A stretch of DNA of 64,000 nucleotides from Xiheimicrobium sp052034585 (GCA_052034585.1 JBPOIJ010000022.1:62001-126000), one strand, 5' to 3'; shown: positions 25,249 to 38,845, counted from the stretch's first letter. Notes: a model not told the origin generated them from the sequence alone. A program made the numbers and translations.

Positions 25249-27047
25249 ACCTCTTCTCGACCCTCGGCGAACGAATGAAACCGCTGTCGAGGCGGCTGCT
25301 CACTGTGCTCGCCTTCTTCCGGCGGCAGCTGTACCGGCTGCTCCCGAACGAGAGCCAGCACCTCTTCGCGCTCACCCTCGTCGTCGGCGCGCTATGCGGC
25401 CTCATCGCGGTCGCCTTTCACCTCGCGATTCGTGGTTCGGAGCGGCTGTTGATCGACCGGGCGCTCTCCCTTCCCGAGCCGTGGTGGCAGGTCGCGGCGG
25501 TGCTGACCCCAACGATTGGAGGCCTCCTGGTCGGTCTCGTCCTCGCGAAGGTGGTGCCTGGCGCTCGAGGCTCCGGCATTCCCCAGGTCAAGCACGCCTT
25601 TGCCACCGAGGGCGGTCGCATTCGGCTCCGCGACGCGGTCGGCAAGTTCGTGCTGTCGGCGTTTCAGCTCGGCTCGGGCGCGTCGCTCGGTCGAGAGGGG
25701 CCGACGGTGCACATCTGTGCCGGAGTCGCGAGCATGTTGGCCAGACTCACCGGCCTGCCAGCGGCCCAAGCCCGCCGCCTCATGCCCGTCGGAGTCGCCG
25801 CCGGAATCGCTGCGGCCTTCAACGCGCCGATCGCTGCGGTGACTTTCACCATCGAGGAGATCGTCGGCACGCTCGATCAGGCGGTGCTGTCTGGCGTCGT
25901 GATCGCAGCGGCGCTCGCGGCGGTCATCGAGCGGAGCGTGTTGGGAGAGCACACCGCCATTCAAGGGGCGCATGGTTATGGGCTCGACCACGTCTCGTCC
26001 CTGCCCATCTACGCCGCGCTCGGACTCGCTGCGGCCGGGGTCTCGGTCACGTTCACCGACGCCCTGCTCGCGGTCCGCGGGTGGTTTCGACGGCTCCGTG
26101 GGGTACCGACCTGGGCACACCCGGCGCTCGGAGGGCTGCTGACGGGCGGACTCATCGTCGGGGTGATGACGACGCTCGGGGTCGGTGGCGTGAACGGCGG
26201 CGGCTACGAGCTGATGGGGCGAGCCCTTGGAGGGCAGCTCGGCCTCGTCGCGCTCCTCAGCCTCTGTCTGGTGAAAGTGGTAGCGACGGTGAGCTCGTAT
26301 TCGAGCGGTGGCTCAGGGGGCATCTTCGCGCCCTCGCTCTTCGTCGGTGCGATGCTCGGGGGTGCGTTCGGGCACCTCGACGTCGCGACACTCGGTCACG
26401 AAGAGCGGCAGCTCGGCGCGTTTGCCCTCGTAGGGATGGGCGCGGTCTTCGCAGGGGTCGTCCGCGCGCCGATCACCTCGGTCTTGATCATCTTCGAGAT
26501 GACCGACGGCTATGGCCTCGTGCTGCCGCTTATGCTCGCCAACATGAGTTCGTACGTGATCGCCAAGCGCCTGCGCCCGACGCCCATCTACGAGGCGCTC
26601 CTCGAGCAAGACGGCATCGCCTTGCCTCGTCCGAAGCAAGCGCGGGAGCAGGTGAAGGTCTCGGCGCTGATGACCTCGGTGCCGATTCGCGCGCCGGTGA
26701 CCGCGTCGGTCGCAGAAGCTCGAGTCCTCTTGGAAGCCTCGTCCTTCTCGGTGGTCCCATTGGTCGACGAGCTCGGCGTGGTGCGCGGCATCGTTGCCGT
26801 CGCGAGGCTCGTGCAGGCGCTTCCAGAGTCGAAGATCGAGACGCTCGCGGAGCCAGCAGAGCTGATCGGCGCCAACGAGACGGCGCTCGATGCGCTCGTG
26901 CAAATGACCGAGTCGGGCACTCGTCAGCTGGTGGTGGTCGACTCGCGCCAGCGGCCAATTGGAATGCTCGCCCTCTCCGACGTGACGCGGGGCATCTCGG
27001 AAACCGCGGCGGCACCGTCTGGTCTCTTGAACGAGCACACAGAATGA
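25245..27047 (+). CDS. ClC-family chloride transporter with C-terminal CBS domains
   Basis: The 600-residue product has the ClC selectivity motifs GSGIPQ (109-114), GREGPTVH (149-156, with Glu151 in the position of the external gating glutamate) and GGIFAPSLF. This set, including the gating Glu, is usual for H+/Cl- exchangers. About residues 460-590 form a pair of CBS domains (VSALMTSVPIRAP, VPLVDELGVVRGIV, LVVVDSRQRPIGMLALSDV), which in other proteins bind adenine nucleotides. ATG overlaps the antiporter stop (ATGA). It ends 4 bases before the convergent stop of the next gene. Confidence 0.93.
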   Translation: MNLFSTLGERMKPLSRRLLTVLAFFRRQLYRLLPNESQHLFALTLVVGALCGLIAVAFHLAIRGSERLLIDRALSLPEPWWQVAAVLTPTIGGLLVGLVLAKVVPGARGSGIPQVKHAFATEGGRIRLRDAVGKFVLSAFQLGSGASLGREGPTVHICAGVASMLARLTGLPAAQARRLMPVGVAAGIAAAFNAPIAAVTFTIEEIVGTLDQAVLSGVVIAAALAAVIERSVLGEHTAIQGAHGYGLDHVSSLPIYAALGLAAAGVSVTFTDALLAVRGWFRRLRGVPTWAHPALGGLLTGGLIVGVMTTLGVGGVNGGGYELMGRALGGQLGLVALLSLCLVKVVATVSSYSSGGSGGIFAPSLFVGAMLGGAFGHLDVATLGHEERQLGAFALVGMGAVFAGVVRAPITSVLIIFEMTDGYGLVLPLMLANMSSYVIAKRLRPTPIYEALLEQDGIALPRPKQAREQVKVSALMTSVPIRAPVTASVAEARVLLEASSFSVVPLVDELGVVRGIVAVARLVQALPESKIETLAEPAELIGANETALDALVQMTESGTRQLVVVDSRQRPIGMLALSDVTRGISETAAAPSGLLNEHTE

Positions 27048-27051
27048 GCGT

Positions 27052-29295
27052 TCAGCTCGATCGATCCTCGATGGTGGAGAACGCCTCGGTGAGCCTGGCG
27101 GCGATCGCCGGGTAGCCTGCCGTCGTGCGCTTCTTCGAGCCGACGTACCGGGTGACGAGCCTCGGCGCGCGGGGCTTCGGAAAGCCCTCGAGCAGCCGCT
27201 CGATCTGCCCCGCCATCGACAGGTACTGGAGATTCACCATCTCGTTGTTGAAGGAGAGCTCGAGCTGCACCTCGTCGCCCACTCGTCTTGCCTCGGCGAC
27301 GACGACGATCTGCGTCTGCCCGCTCGCGGTGTTTCCGTTGGTGAAGGTGCATCGCAGCGACAGCCCTGTCGGTCGCCTGGCGAGCTCGTCGATCCACGCG
27401 GCGAGCGGCGGCACTGCGCGGCCGAAGTCGAGCTTCAGCTCGGTGAGCTGCTTGCCCAGTGAAGAATCGAGCAGCCAGGCGAGCCCCTCGGGCGTCAGCG
27501 GAACTCGGTGCGACTCCTCACGCGCCCAGCCCGAGAGCTCGAGGGAGGTGAGCCGCTTCAGCGCGCCGATGGAGAGCGCGTCCTTCCACGCGCTCGTGGG
27601 CCCCGCCTGAAGGCCCCGCCGCATGCGCACGCCGTAGTTCATCTCCAACGGGCCGATGACGGCCTCGAGCGGCACGGGCGAGGAGCGGGTCGCGAGCGTC
27701 GAGAGCGACTCAGGCGTCAGGGTGGCGCGGGTGAGGGAGACGAGCTGGGCGCCGAGGAGGAAGTCCTGATCGTCGCAGTCGATCTCCTTGACGGTGCGCC
27801 ACAGGGGATGATCGGCGAGCTTCGCGCGCTGGGTGGGCGTGTTGAACTCGACACGGCAGGCGCTCAGAAACCCGCGCTCGAAGCGAATCGAGTCCGGCCG
27901 GACGCAGAGATCGAGCGGCGCGATCCACCCCTTCGCGTGGTCCTTGATGAGCGCCTTGGCCTGCTTCTCCTTCGCGGCCGTGGGGTCGGAACACTGGAGC
28001 GCGATGAACTCCCCTCGCGGATCGCCTCGTTCCTGCAGCGCGTCGCCGTAGATGAGCCTGGCCTGCAGATCGGTCGGGTCGGCGAGCACCTTCTCGAGGA
28101 GCGCCGCGGTCGGCTCAGCGACGTCGCCCACCTCGGCGAGCAGCGCTTCTTCGCTCGGCACCTCCGCCCGGTTGATGAGCGGCCGGAGCGCGGCCGTGCA
28201 CCGCTGGAGTTGCTCCTCCACCGCCTTCGGCAGCTCGAGCTTCTCCGGCAGCGCCGCGAGCACCTTCTCCACCTTGCGCCCGTTCTTCTCGAGAAATTCC
28301 TTCCAGCTCGACGAATCTCCAGACGTGGGCGTGAGGAACGCCGTCGCGAAGCGCTCGATGGCGCCGCGCGCGCGGGGGTCACCGGAGTCCCTCGCGAGCT
28401 TGAGCGCCATGGTGACGCACGGACCGATCTCGTACGAGTGGTAGCCCGAGACGGTCGCGAGCATCGGTCCGAGCAGCCGGGGATCGGGGCCGAACCCTCC
28501 GAGCGCTTCGAAGCGAGTACGCAGCTGGGTCATGCTCCCGTCCTTCAAACGGGCGAGGAGGCGCTCGACGTCGACGGCGCGGCGCTTGGACGCGAGGTCG
28601 AGCCAGGCTTCCTGCAGTTCGGCGCGCTGGCCTTCGAGCGGCGCGAGCGAGCGGTTCGCTTCCTTGCCGAGGGCGTTCACGAGATCGCCGAGGGCTGGGA
28701 CCTTCAGCCGCCTCCACGCGGCCAGCGCGCAGCTCAACGCGAGCCCGAGCTGCTTCTTCTGAATCGCCGCGAGCGTCTCGTTGAGCTCGGGGAGCGCGTC
28801 GGGCGCCGAGCTTGGTGAGAGGTCCTTCGGCGCTTCCGCTTCGGCCTTCTTCTTCTTCAGGACGAGGCCGGGCGACGGCGAGTGAGGCGCCTTCTTGGGC
28901 GGGAGTGCATCGCCAGCGAGGAGCAGCACGTCGGCGTCGGTGAGCACCCGCGGTGTCTGGAGCGACATGCCAAGCGCGCCGGGTTTCGCAGTGATGCCGG
29001 TGCCGCTCGCGAACTTCAGCTTCGGCTTGAGCGCGTCGATGGAGCGAATCGGCCGCACGTTCGGGTTCGCGCGCCAAGCGCCGTCGGCGGAGATGGGATC
29101 GACGAGCACGCCGACCAACCAGAGCTCGTCGCCGGGTCGAACGGTGACGAGATAGAGATCGCCTCCGTCTTCGAGCGCTGCGAGCCCCTTGTTCTGGGAG
29201 ACGTACTGGTCGGTCGGCCAGATCGATCCGATCGAGGCACCGGCGGCGTCCTTCTCGAAGATCGCCTTCGACACGATGGCCATCACGCTGGGCAT
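27052..29295 (-). CDS. Repeat-companion (TIGR02996) domain protein
   Basis: A 747-residue soluble protein without signal peptide. Around residues 395-440 it has the TIGR02996 signature (LLEKVLADPTDLQARLIYGDALQERGDPRGEFIALQ written in parts: ADPTDLQARLIYGDAL, then ERGDPRGEFIAL), which usually precedes leucine-rich repeats. The following 250 residues contain LRR-like pieces (LKRLTSLELSGW, LTELKLDF). The N-terminal 130 residues are unassigned, followed by a Lys/Ala/Pro-rich linker and a helical region. It is related in design to the WGR protein near 4.3-6.0 kb. ATG 29283 is an alternative start. Confidence 0.75.
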   Translation of the reverse strand: MPSVMAIVSKAIFEKDAAGASIGSIWPTDQYVSQNKGLAALEDGGDLYLVTVRPGDELWLVGVLVDPISADGAWRANPNVRPIRSIDALKPKLKFASGTGITAKPGALGMSLQTPRVLTDADVLLLAGDALPPKKAPHSPSPGLVLKKKKAEAEAPKDLSPSSAPDALPELNETLAAIQKKQLGLALSCALAAWRRLKVPALGDLVNALGKEANRSLAPLEGQRAELQEAWLDLASKRRAVDVERLLARLKDGSMTQLRTRFEALGGFGPDPRLLGPMLATVSGYHSYEIGPCVTMALKLARDSGDPRARGAIERFATAFLTPTSGDSSSWKEFLEKNGRKVEKVLAALPEKLELPKAVEEQLQRCTAALRPLINRAEVPSEEALLAEVGDVAEPTAALLEKVLADPTDLQARLIYGDALQERGDPRGEFIALQCSDPTAAKEKQAKALIKDHAKGWIAPLDLCVRPDSIRFERGFLSACRVEFNTPTQRAKLADHPLWRTVKEIDCDDQDFLLGAQLVSLTRATLTPESLSTLATRSSPVPLEAVIGPLEMNYGVRMRRGLQAGPTSAWKDALSIGALKRLTSLELSGWAREESHRVPLTPEGLAWLLDSSLGKQLTELKLDFGRAVPPLAAWIDELARRPTGLSLRCTFTNGNTASGQTQIVVVAEARRVGDEVQLELSFNNEMVNLQYLSMAGQIERLLEGFPKPRAPRLVTRYVGSKKRTTAGYPAIAARLTEAFSTIEDRSS

Positions 29296-29498
29296 GCTTC
29301 AGTCGAGCACAATCCGCGCATGCCAGGTGTCTCGAGATCCTCGGCCCGAAAGCTCGCTTCATGCGGCTCGAGCCGTGAAGAAGACACCGAGGACGATTGG
29401 TCTGGCGATTGGACGCTGAGAAAGCTCGAACGAGAGAGCCCATTCGTCGCGAGCGAGCTTCGACGGCACGGGCGGCTCAACCCTGTCGACGCGCGCGC

Positions 29499-32720
<3,222 letters not shown>

Positions 32721-32780
32721 GGGCGTCCGCCTAGCTGAAACCCGGGCAAAGCGGGAGCGAATGCGGGCGTCGGAGCCCCG

Positions 32781-35700
32781 GTGGATTCGACCCGCACGCT
32801 CTGGTTGAGTCACCCGGTGCTCGCGCGCTGCTTCCTCGTGCTCCTCGCAGTCGCGTCATGTCGCCGTTCGGCCGAGCCCGTCGAGCCGGTCGTCGAGGGC
32901 TTGATGGCCAATGAGCGAACGCTCCTCAGCCGGTGGAACGCGGGCCGCTCGTGGGATGAGCCCAGTGAGTACGTTCACGCTGCACTTCCCGAGCACGCTG
33001 CGGCCGAGCTGGTCGTCTCGAACGGCGGAGTTCGAGCGAGTCTGACGTTGCTCGAGGCGCGCACGCGTCCGTTCGTGCTCGAAGGACGGAGCGCGACGGC
33101 CAAAGACGTCCTGCCTTCGGTCGACGTGGCGCTCTTCCACGGCGCGAACTGGGTCGAGCAGGTGCTCGTGCTGCGGGACGAGGCCGCGCCAAAGACGTTC
33201 CGATACGCGATTCCACCGAACCATCGAGTGCGCGCGAGCGGGATCACCTTTCTCGACGCAAAGAACGCAGAGGTCCTTCGACTCGCGCCCCCGTTTGCGG
33301 TCGACGCGACGGGCGGACGGGTGGAGGTCGAGTGGAGGGTCGCCGACACGACGCTCACCGTGCGACTCCCCGAGACGACGCTCGCCTATCCCGTGCTCGT
33401 CGATCCACTCATCGAGGCGATCGGCTGGACGAGAATTCCGACTCTCCGCGAGGTGTACCGCCCGGCGATCGCCGCCTTCGACGGCGGCTACCTGATGTTC
33501 GGGGGATGGGCCAGCGGTGCACTCGACGTCGATGACACCTGGCAGTTCGACGGCTCCGAGTGGACGTTGCTGAACCCTCGACACGCACCCTCGCCCCGAC
33601 ATGGAGCGGCCGTCGCGAACTACCAGGGCAAGGTTCTGCTTTTTGGTGGCACGCAGGGCCTCTTCAACCCACACAGCCTCAACGACACCTGGGAATGGGA
33701 CGGCGTCGATTGGACGGAACGCTTCCCTGCCCGTCGTCCAGCGTTCGAAACATCGTGGAGTCGGATGGCTGGTGCTGGCCAGCGCGTCTTGCTCGTCGAC
33801 AGCCACGATCGCTGGACCTGGAACGGCTCCGACTGGCAGCCGGAGCTGAGTTCGACTGCGCTCGACTTCCCGAGCGCCATCAGCTCGTTCGGGCAAGGGG
33901 CGTTGGTCCTGAAGCAGGGCGAGCTCTGGTTGTGGAACGGCAGCACCTGGGCGCAACTCCCTTCACCCCCACTCTCGGGCGGCGAACTCTGCGAGGCGAA
34001 CTCCGGCATCTGGCTCTTCCAACAGGTGTCTTCGATGGCGACATTCTTCGATGGCGGGACGTGGTCGAGTCCTGTCCGGAGCCCTTCAGACGGAACGATC
34101 GCGTGCTCGGGCACCGGCGGCATCCTGTTCGCTTCGAATACGTCGGTTCTCGATGGAGGAGCGTGGACGATCGGGATTCCGAGTCGGACTCCAGCACTTT
34201 GGAACGACCACCCCGTCATCGCCGGGCTCGATGGCTCGATCGTCTTGTTCGACACTGGCCAGACGTGGACCTTCGATGGGCGTCACTGGCGACGAAACAG
34301 CCCGCTCGCGTCGCCGCCGATGACGAACTTCAGGATGACCGAGTTCAACGGGCGCGTGTTTCTGCATCATGACGACTCGCAGCAACCGCCCTACAGCTGG
34401 GAGTGGAACGGCACCGACTGGACGAGCCTCGCGGTCACCGGCGGGCAACACCCAGGTCATCGCTGGGAGCCCGCGCTCACGACCTGGAACGGGCTCGTGA
34501 TGTTGTTCAGTGGGCAGGGGCCCGGCGGCTTGCTGAACGACACCTGGCTGTGGGACGGCGGGAGTTGGCAGCTCGCGGACATCGACGGCTCCGTCCCTCC
34601 AGTCTACGGGGCTCGGATCGCGCCCTACGATGGCGGGGTCTTGCTCTTCGGCAACGCGTTCTCGATCGATGTCGGCACCTGGACATGGGACGGAGCGCAT
34701 TGGCGGCGCGTCAACGTGACGCCGAGTCCACCATCGACGATCGGGAATTCTCTCGCGGGTCTCGAGGGAAGGGTCATCTCATTCGGCGGCACGGCGGCTC
34801 AGCTCCAGTCTGACGAAACGTGGGTGTGGGACGGAACCGGCTGGTCGCAATGGATCGGTCGTGCGCCGCCACCTCGCGTCCGCGGCGCGTTCGCAGCGAC
34901 CAGCGATCACCTCACGCTCTACGGCGGGAACGCAAACGGAGGGCCCGCATCCGACGTGTGGAACTTTCGCTTTCACGGCTTGCTCGGAGCGCCCTGCGCG
35001 AGCGCACCCGACTGCGTCTCTGGGTTCTGCGTCGACGGAGTCTGCTGCAGCTCGAGCTGTGGCGGCGGTCAGCCCGATTGCCAGGCGTGCAGCGTCGACG
35101 CGGGCGCTCCTTCGAGCGGGCAGTGCGTTCTGCTCTCCGACGTTTGCCGCGCCTCACGCGGTGCGTGCGATCCAGCAGAGCGCTGCACCGGCAGTTCGCC
35201 CACCTGCCCAGCAGATGCGATCGGAGTCGCGGGAGCCGTGTGCCGACCTTCGGCGGGCGCGTGCGACGTCTCCGAACGCTGTAACGGGGTCAGCGACATC
35301 TGCCCGACCGATCGATGGCTCGATGCCGGAGTGAGTTGCCGGGCGGCGACCTGCTCCACCGGAATATCGACCGCCGCGGAGGTCTGCACCGGCACGAGCG
35401 CCGACTGCCCGCCACCGGCACGAACGCCCTGCGAACCCTTCGCGTGCGGCGCATTGGTCTGCAAGGACAGCTGCACCGACGAGAGCGCCTGCGCGGAAGG
35501 CTTCGCGTGCGTCGGCGGGAGCTGTCGTTCTCCGCTTCCCGAAGGCAGTTCGTGTCTCAGAGACGGGCAGTGCAGCTCGGGACGATGTGACGTCGGCCGA
35601 TGCTGCCCATCCGACGCGGGCTGCCCAACGGTCGACGCTGGCGCTCCCGAGTCTGACGGCGGTTCGGGTTCGGACGGAGGCGCAGACGCTGGACCGAACG

Positions 35701-35813
35701 GTGGAGGACCGACGCAACCCTGCTCGTGTTCGTCCGGCGGCCTCGGAGCCGTCCTGGGACTCGGCGCACTCGCTTCGCTCCGCGGCCGTCGACGTCGACT
35801 CAGCGGCCACTGA
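32781..35813 (+). CDS. Kelch-like lipoprotein with Cys-rich region and MYXO-CTERM-type tail
   Basis: The reading frame encodes 1010 residues from GTG 32781; GTG 32817 (VLARCFLVLLAVASC) would give a more compact signal. A lipobox-like VASC is near residue 27. Residues about 215-730 hold repeated kelch-like units with 'DDTWQFDGSEW..L', 'LNDTWEWDGVDW' and 'SDETWVWDGTGW', a beta-propeller pattern. Residues about 735-960 are Cys-rich (SGFCVDGVCCSSSCGG and similar). The C-terminus has CSCSSGG, a short hydrophobic helix and RGRRRR, matching the MYXO-CTERM sorting plan. It should be exported and displayed at the surface. The function is unknown. Confidence 0.8.
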   Translation: MDSTRTLWLSHPVLARCFLVLLAVASCRRSAEPVEPVVEGLMANERTLLSRWNAGRSWDEPSEYVHAALPEHAAAELVVSNGGVRASLTLLEARTRPFVLEGRSATAKDVLPSVDVALFHGANWVEQVLVLRDEAAPKTFRYAIPPNHRVRASGITFLDAKNAEVLRLAPPFAVDATGGRVEVEWRVADTTLTVRLPETTLAYPVLVDPLIEAIGWTRIPTLREVYRPAIAAFDGGYLMFGGWASGALDVDDTWQFDGSEWTLLNPRHAPSPRHGAAVANYQGKVLLFGGTQGLFNPHSLNDTWEWDGVDWTERFPARRPAFETSWSRMAGAGQRVLLVDSHDRWTWNGSDWQPELSSTALDFPSAISSFGQGALVLKQGELWLWNGSTWAQLPSPPLSGGELCEANSGIWLFQQVSSMATFFDGGTWSSPVRSPSDGTIACSGTGGILFASNTSVLDGGAWTIGIPSRTPALWNDHPVIAGLDGSIVLFDTGQTWTFDGRHWRRNSPLASPPMTNFRMTEFNGRVFLHHDDSQQPPYSWEWNGTDWTSLAVTGGQHPGHRWEPALTTWNGLVMLFSGQGPGGLLNDTWLWDGGSWQLADIDGSVPPVYGARIAPYDGGVLLFGNAFSIDVGTWTWDGAHWRRVNVTPSPPSTIGNSLAGLEGRVISFGGTAAQLQSDETWVWDGTGWSQWIGRAPPPRVRGAFAATSDHLTLYGGNANGGPASDVWNFRFHGLLGAPCASAPDCVSGFCVDGVCCSSSCGGGQPDCQACSVDAGAPSSGQCVLLSDVCRASRGACDPAERCTGSSPTCPADAIGVAGAVCRPSAGACDVSERCNGVSDICPTDRWLDAGVSCRAATCSTGISTAAEVCTGTSADCPPPARTPCEPFACGALVCKDSCTDESACAEGFACVGGSCRSPLPEGSSCLRDGQCSSGRCDVGRCCPSDAGCPTVDAGAPESDGGSGSDGGADAGPNGGGPTQPCSCSSGGLGAVLGLGALASLRGRRRRLSGH

Positions 35814-35858
35814 TCCACCGCGCTACCGCATCAGCCGCGACGGTGCCTAAACGGTGGC

Positions 35859-37634
35859 ATGGCGAACCCGCTCGTGTCCGACACGCTCGTCGACTTCCTC
35901 CTCTACGACGTGCTCGAGGTGGAGACGCTCTGTCAGCTCCCCTTCTTCGCCGATCACTCCAAAGCCACCTTCACGCCGTGGCTCGAGGCCTGCCGCAGGG
36001 TCGCGCGCGAGGTCCTCTGGCCGACGTACCGCCCGATGGACGAAGCGCCGCCGAAGTTCGAGAACGGCGCGGTCTCCGTCCATCCTTCGATGCGCGCGTG
36101 TTGGAGAGAGCTGGTCGAGCTCGGCGTGCTCTCCGCCTCGCGCCCGGCGGCCGTCGGAGGCCAACAACTCCCGCTCTGCGTCGCGACCCTCTCGCACGCG
36201 TCGCTGATGGCGGCGAACCTCTCGGCGTACGGCTTCGCGGGCCTCACCACCGGCGCCGCCCATCTCATCGAAGCGTTCGGGAATGACGAGGTGAAGTCGC
36301 TCTTCCTCTCCGCGATGTACGAGGGGCGCTGGAGTGGCACGATGGCGCTCACCGAACCGCAAGCCGGCTCGAGCCTCGCCGACGTGAAGTCCTCGGCCAC
36401 GCCGCGGAGCGACGGGCGCTACTCGATCAAGGGCAGCAAGATCTTCATCTCCGGCGGAGACCAGGATCTCACCGAGAACATCGTGCACCTCGTGCTCGCG
36501 CGCATCGATGGCGCTTTGCCAGGAACCAAGGGCATCTCGCTCTTCGCGGTGCCGAAGAAGCGCGTCGAGCGCGGCTCGCTCGTCGACAACGACGTCACCG
36601 TCACTGGCGTGATCCACAAGATCGGCTGGAGGGGCCTCCCGAGCGTCGCGCTCTCGTTCGGAGACGAAGGCCAGTGCGTCGGCTGGCTCGTCGGGCCGCC
36701 GCACCAGGGCCTCAAGTGCATGTTCCAGATGATGAACGAGGCGCGGCTGATGGTCGGCGTCAACGCAGCCTCCACGGCCTCGGTCGCCTTTCACGAGTCG
36801 CTCGCCTACGCGCGCGAACGAAAGCAGGGCCGGCCGCTGGGCGTGAACGACGCGACGACGCCTCCAGTGCCGCTCACCGCGCACCCCGACGTCCGGCGAA
36901 TGCTCTTGCGACAGAAGGCGATCGTCGACGGCAGCCTCGCGCTCATCGGCATCACCGCGAAGTACGCCGATCTCTCGGAGCACGCGCTCGACGACGAGAC
37001 TCGGAGCGAAGCGAAGCTCTTGCTCGATCTCCTCACGCCCATCGCCAAGACGTTCCCAGCCGAGAAGGGCTTCGAGTCGAACGCGCTCGCGGTGCAGCTC
37101 CTCGGCGGCTACGGCTACTCGAGCGAATACCTGCCCGAGTCGTGGCTGAGAGATCAAAAGCTCAACACGATTCACGAGGGCACCACGACGATTCAGGGGC
37201 TCGACCTGCTCGGCCGAAAGGTGGTCGCTGGTGGTGGCGCAGCGTTGATGGCGTTGCGCAAGGAGGTCGACGCGACGCTCGGCCGCGCGAAGGAACGAGG
37301 GCTCCCGCTCGGGCCGGCGCTCGCGACCGGGCTCGACGCGCTCGTGCGGGTGACCTCGGTGCTCGGCGTCCGCGGAGCCGAAGGGAACGTCATGGGCATG
37401 CTCGGCCACTCCGCCGACTTCATGGAGCTCGCGTCGATCGTCGTCATCGGCTGGGTCTGGCTCGAGCTGACGACGCGGGTGCACGGGCGCGACGACGACT
37501 TCGCCAAGGGCCTCCGCCAGGCCGCGGCGTACTGGCACGCGACCGAGCTCCCCAGAGCCCTGCACCTCGCTGCCCTGTGCGAATCGGGAGAGACGAGCTT
37601 TCTCGCCCTCGAAGACACCTGGCTCGACGGGTGA
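35859..37634 (+). CDS. Acyl-CoA dehydrogenase (long form with C-terminal extension)
   Basis: A 591-residue flavoprotein that should introduce a double bond into an acyl-CoA. It has the FAD-binding segment MALTEPQAGSSLADV with KGSKIFISGG, and the catalytic segment HEGTTTIQGLDLLGRK, whose Glu aligns with the base of the family. The length, about 200 residues over a standard dehydrogenase, and the C-terminal helical domain (about 465-590) match the FadE/DmdC-like subgroup. The substrate cannot be told from sequence. Flanking genes are unrelated, so it is probably transcribed alone. Confidence 0.9.
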   Translation: MANPLVSDTLVDFLLYDVLEVETLCQLPFFADHSKATFTPWLEACRRVAREVLWPTYRPMDEAPPKFENGAVSVHPSMRACWRELVELGVLSASRPAAVGGQQLPLCVATLSHASLMAANLSAYGFAGLTTGAAHLIEAFGNDEVKSLFLSAMYEGRWSGTMALTEPQAGSSLADVKSSATPRSDGRYSIKGSKIFISGGDQDLTENIVHLVLARIDGALPGTKGISLFAVPKKRVERGSLVDNDVTVTGVIHKIGWRGLPSVALSFGDEGQCVGWLVGPPHQGLKCMFQMMNEARLMVGVNAASTASVAFHESLAYARERKQGRPLGVNDATTPPVPLTAHPDVRRMLLRQKAIVDGSLALIGITAKYADLSEHALDDETRSEAKLLLDLLTPIAKTFPAEKGFESNALAVQLLGGYGYSSEYLPESWLRDQKLNTIHEGTTTIQGLDLLGRKVVAGGGAALMALRKEVDATLGRAKERGLPLGPALATGLDALVRVTSVLGVRGAEGNVMGMLGHSADFMELASIVVIGWVWLELTTRVHGRDDDFAKGLRQAAAYWHATELPRALHLAALCESGETSFLALEDTWLDG

Positions 37635-37673
37635 GGCGCTGAGCCCGCGAGCTGAAAACGGCCGAGCCGATCG

Positions 37674-38807
37674 TCACCGCGCTCGGAGGTGTTCGAGCTT
37701 TCGCTGATAGAGCGCCTGGAGCCCACTCGTCCCGCTCGACTGCTGGGCCAGCTCGAGCTGCTTCGCGGCGCCGGCGAGATCGCCCTGCTTCACCAGCACC
37801 TGCGCGAGCGCGAAGTGGAGCTCGTGCGCATCGCCACCGTTCCGGAGCGCACGTTCGAAGTGACTCCGGGCCTTCGTGAGATCGCCGTCACGCACCGCCC
37901 GCTGTCCGAGTGCGTACTCGGCGAACGGCGTGCGCTCGAGCTGCTCGAGCTGCTTGCTCACGGCGATCGCTTCCCTCTCACGGTGCTGCTCCTTGAGCAG
38001 CGCGACGAGGTTCCGGAGCGCGTGGGCGTTCGTCGGCGCGAGTTCCGTGGCGAACCGGAAGGCGACCTCGGCACGGTCCGCGTGGCCATGCCGCTGATGA
38101 ATGACACCGAGCGTGTTGTAGGCGTCGACGAGCTTGGGCTCTTTTCGAATCGCCTCGCGCACCCACGCGTACGCGTCGTCGACCTTCCCGTCGGCGAGCG
38201 CCTCGACCGCCTTGTTGTTCATGAACATCGCGAGCACCGTCGCCTCGTCGATGGGCGCGGACTTCTGCCGCCGAAGATCGGCCGAGGGGAGGAAGTCGAC
38301 GAGCACCGACTCTCCAGTGAGATCGCCGTGGTGGTTCGTGAGCGCGCCGGGGCCCAGCCTGATGTTCACGTGCCCGGCGAACATCAGCAGCTCGCCCTCG
38401 TGGCCCCAATTTTCGTCGACGTCGACCGACAGGATTCGAAACGGTGCGCCGAGCTCACGGGCGAAGGCCGCCGTCATCAGCACCAACGACATGCAGTTTC
38501 CGGCGCGGGCCTCGAAGGCCTCCGAGGCGCTCCGGGTCGTCTCGGCGTCGTAGGTGAGCTGGAGCTGGGAGCGATCGGACAGCACGTCGATCAGCGCTGC
38601 ATGCGCCGTCTGCCACTTGAGCCGCGGCGCCATCACGTCTCGCACGTACTTCTTCATCGGCTCGCTGATCGCGAGGATCTCGTTCGCGTTCACGCGCGCC
38701 GAAGGGGCGGCGAAGCTCCCATCGTCGAACAGCTCGGGCGGCGCGACCCTCTGACGCGCAGCGCACCCGCCGAGCACGAGCAAGCAGAGGAACGAGGAGG
38801 GCTTCAT
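37674..38807 (-). CDS. TPR-repeat lipoprotein with transglutaminase-like domain
   Basis: From ATG 38807 the product has 377 residues, beginning with a lipoprotein signal (SSFLCLLVLGGC, Cys about residue 15). Residues about 75-200 look like a transglutaminase-core fold: RAGNCMSLVLMTAAFARELG provides the Cys, and WGHEGELLMFAGHVNIRL provides a His. Residues about 225-370 are tetratricopeptide repeats (AYNTLGVIHQRHGHADRAEVAFRFA and three more). Such lipoproteins often scaffold complexes at the envelope. The gene is convergent with the acyl-CoA dehydrogenase, 39 bases apart. Confidence 0.8.
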   Translation of the reverse strand: MKPSSFLCLLVLGGCAARQRVAPPELFDDGSFAAPSARVNANEILAISEPMKKYVRDVMAPRLKWQTAHAALIDVLSDRSQLQLTYDAETTRSASEAFEARAGNCMSLVLMTAAFARELGAPFRILSVDVDENWGHEGELLMFAGHVNIRLGPGALTNHHGDLTGESVLVDFLPSADLRRQKSAPIDEATVLAMFMNNKAVEALADGKVDDAYAWVREAIRKEPKLVDAYNTLGVIHQRHGHADRAEVAFRFATELAPTNAHALRNLVALLKEQHREREAIAVSKQLEQLERTPFAEYALGQRAVRDGDLTKARSHFERALRNGGDAHELHFALAQVLVKQGDLAGAAKQLELAQQSSGTSGLQALYQRKLEHLRAR

Positions 38808-38845
38808 CACGGCGAGAGCGAGTTTCCTCCCCGGCCGCGAGACGG

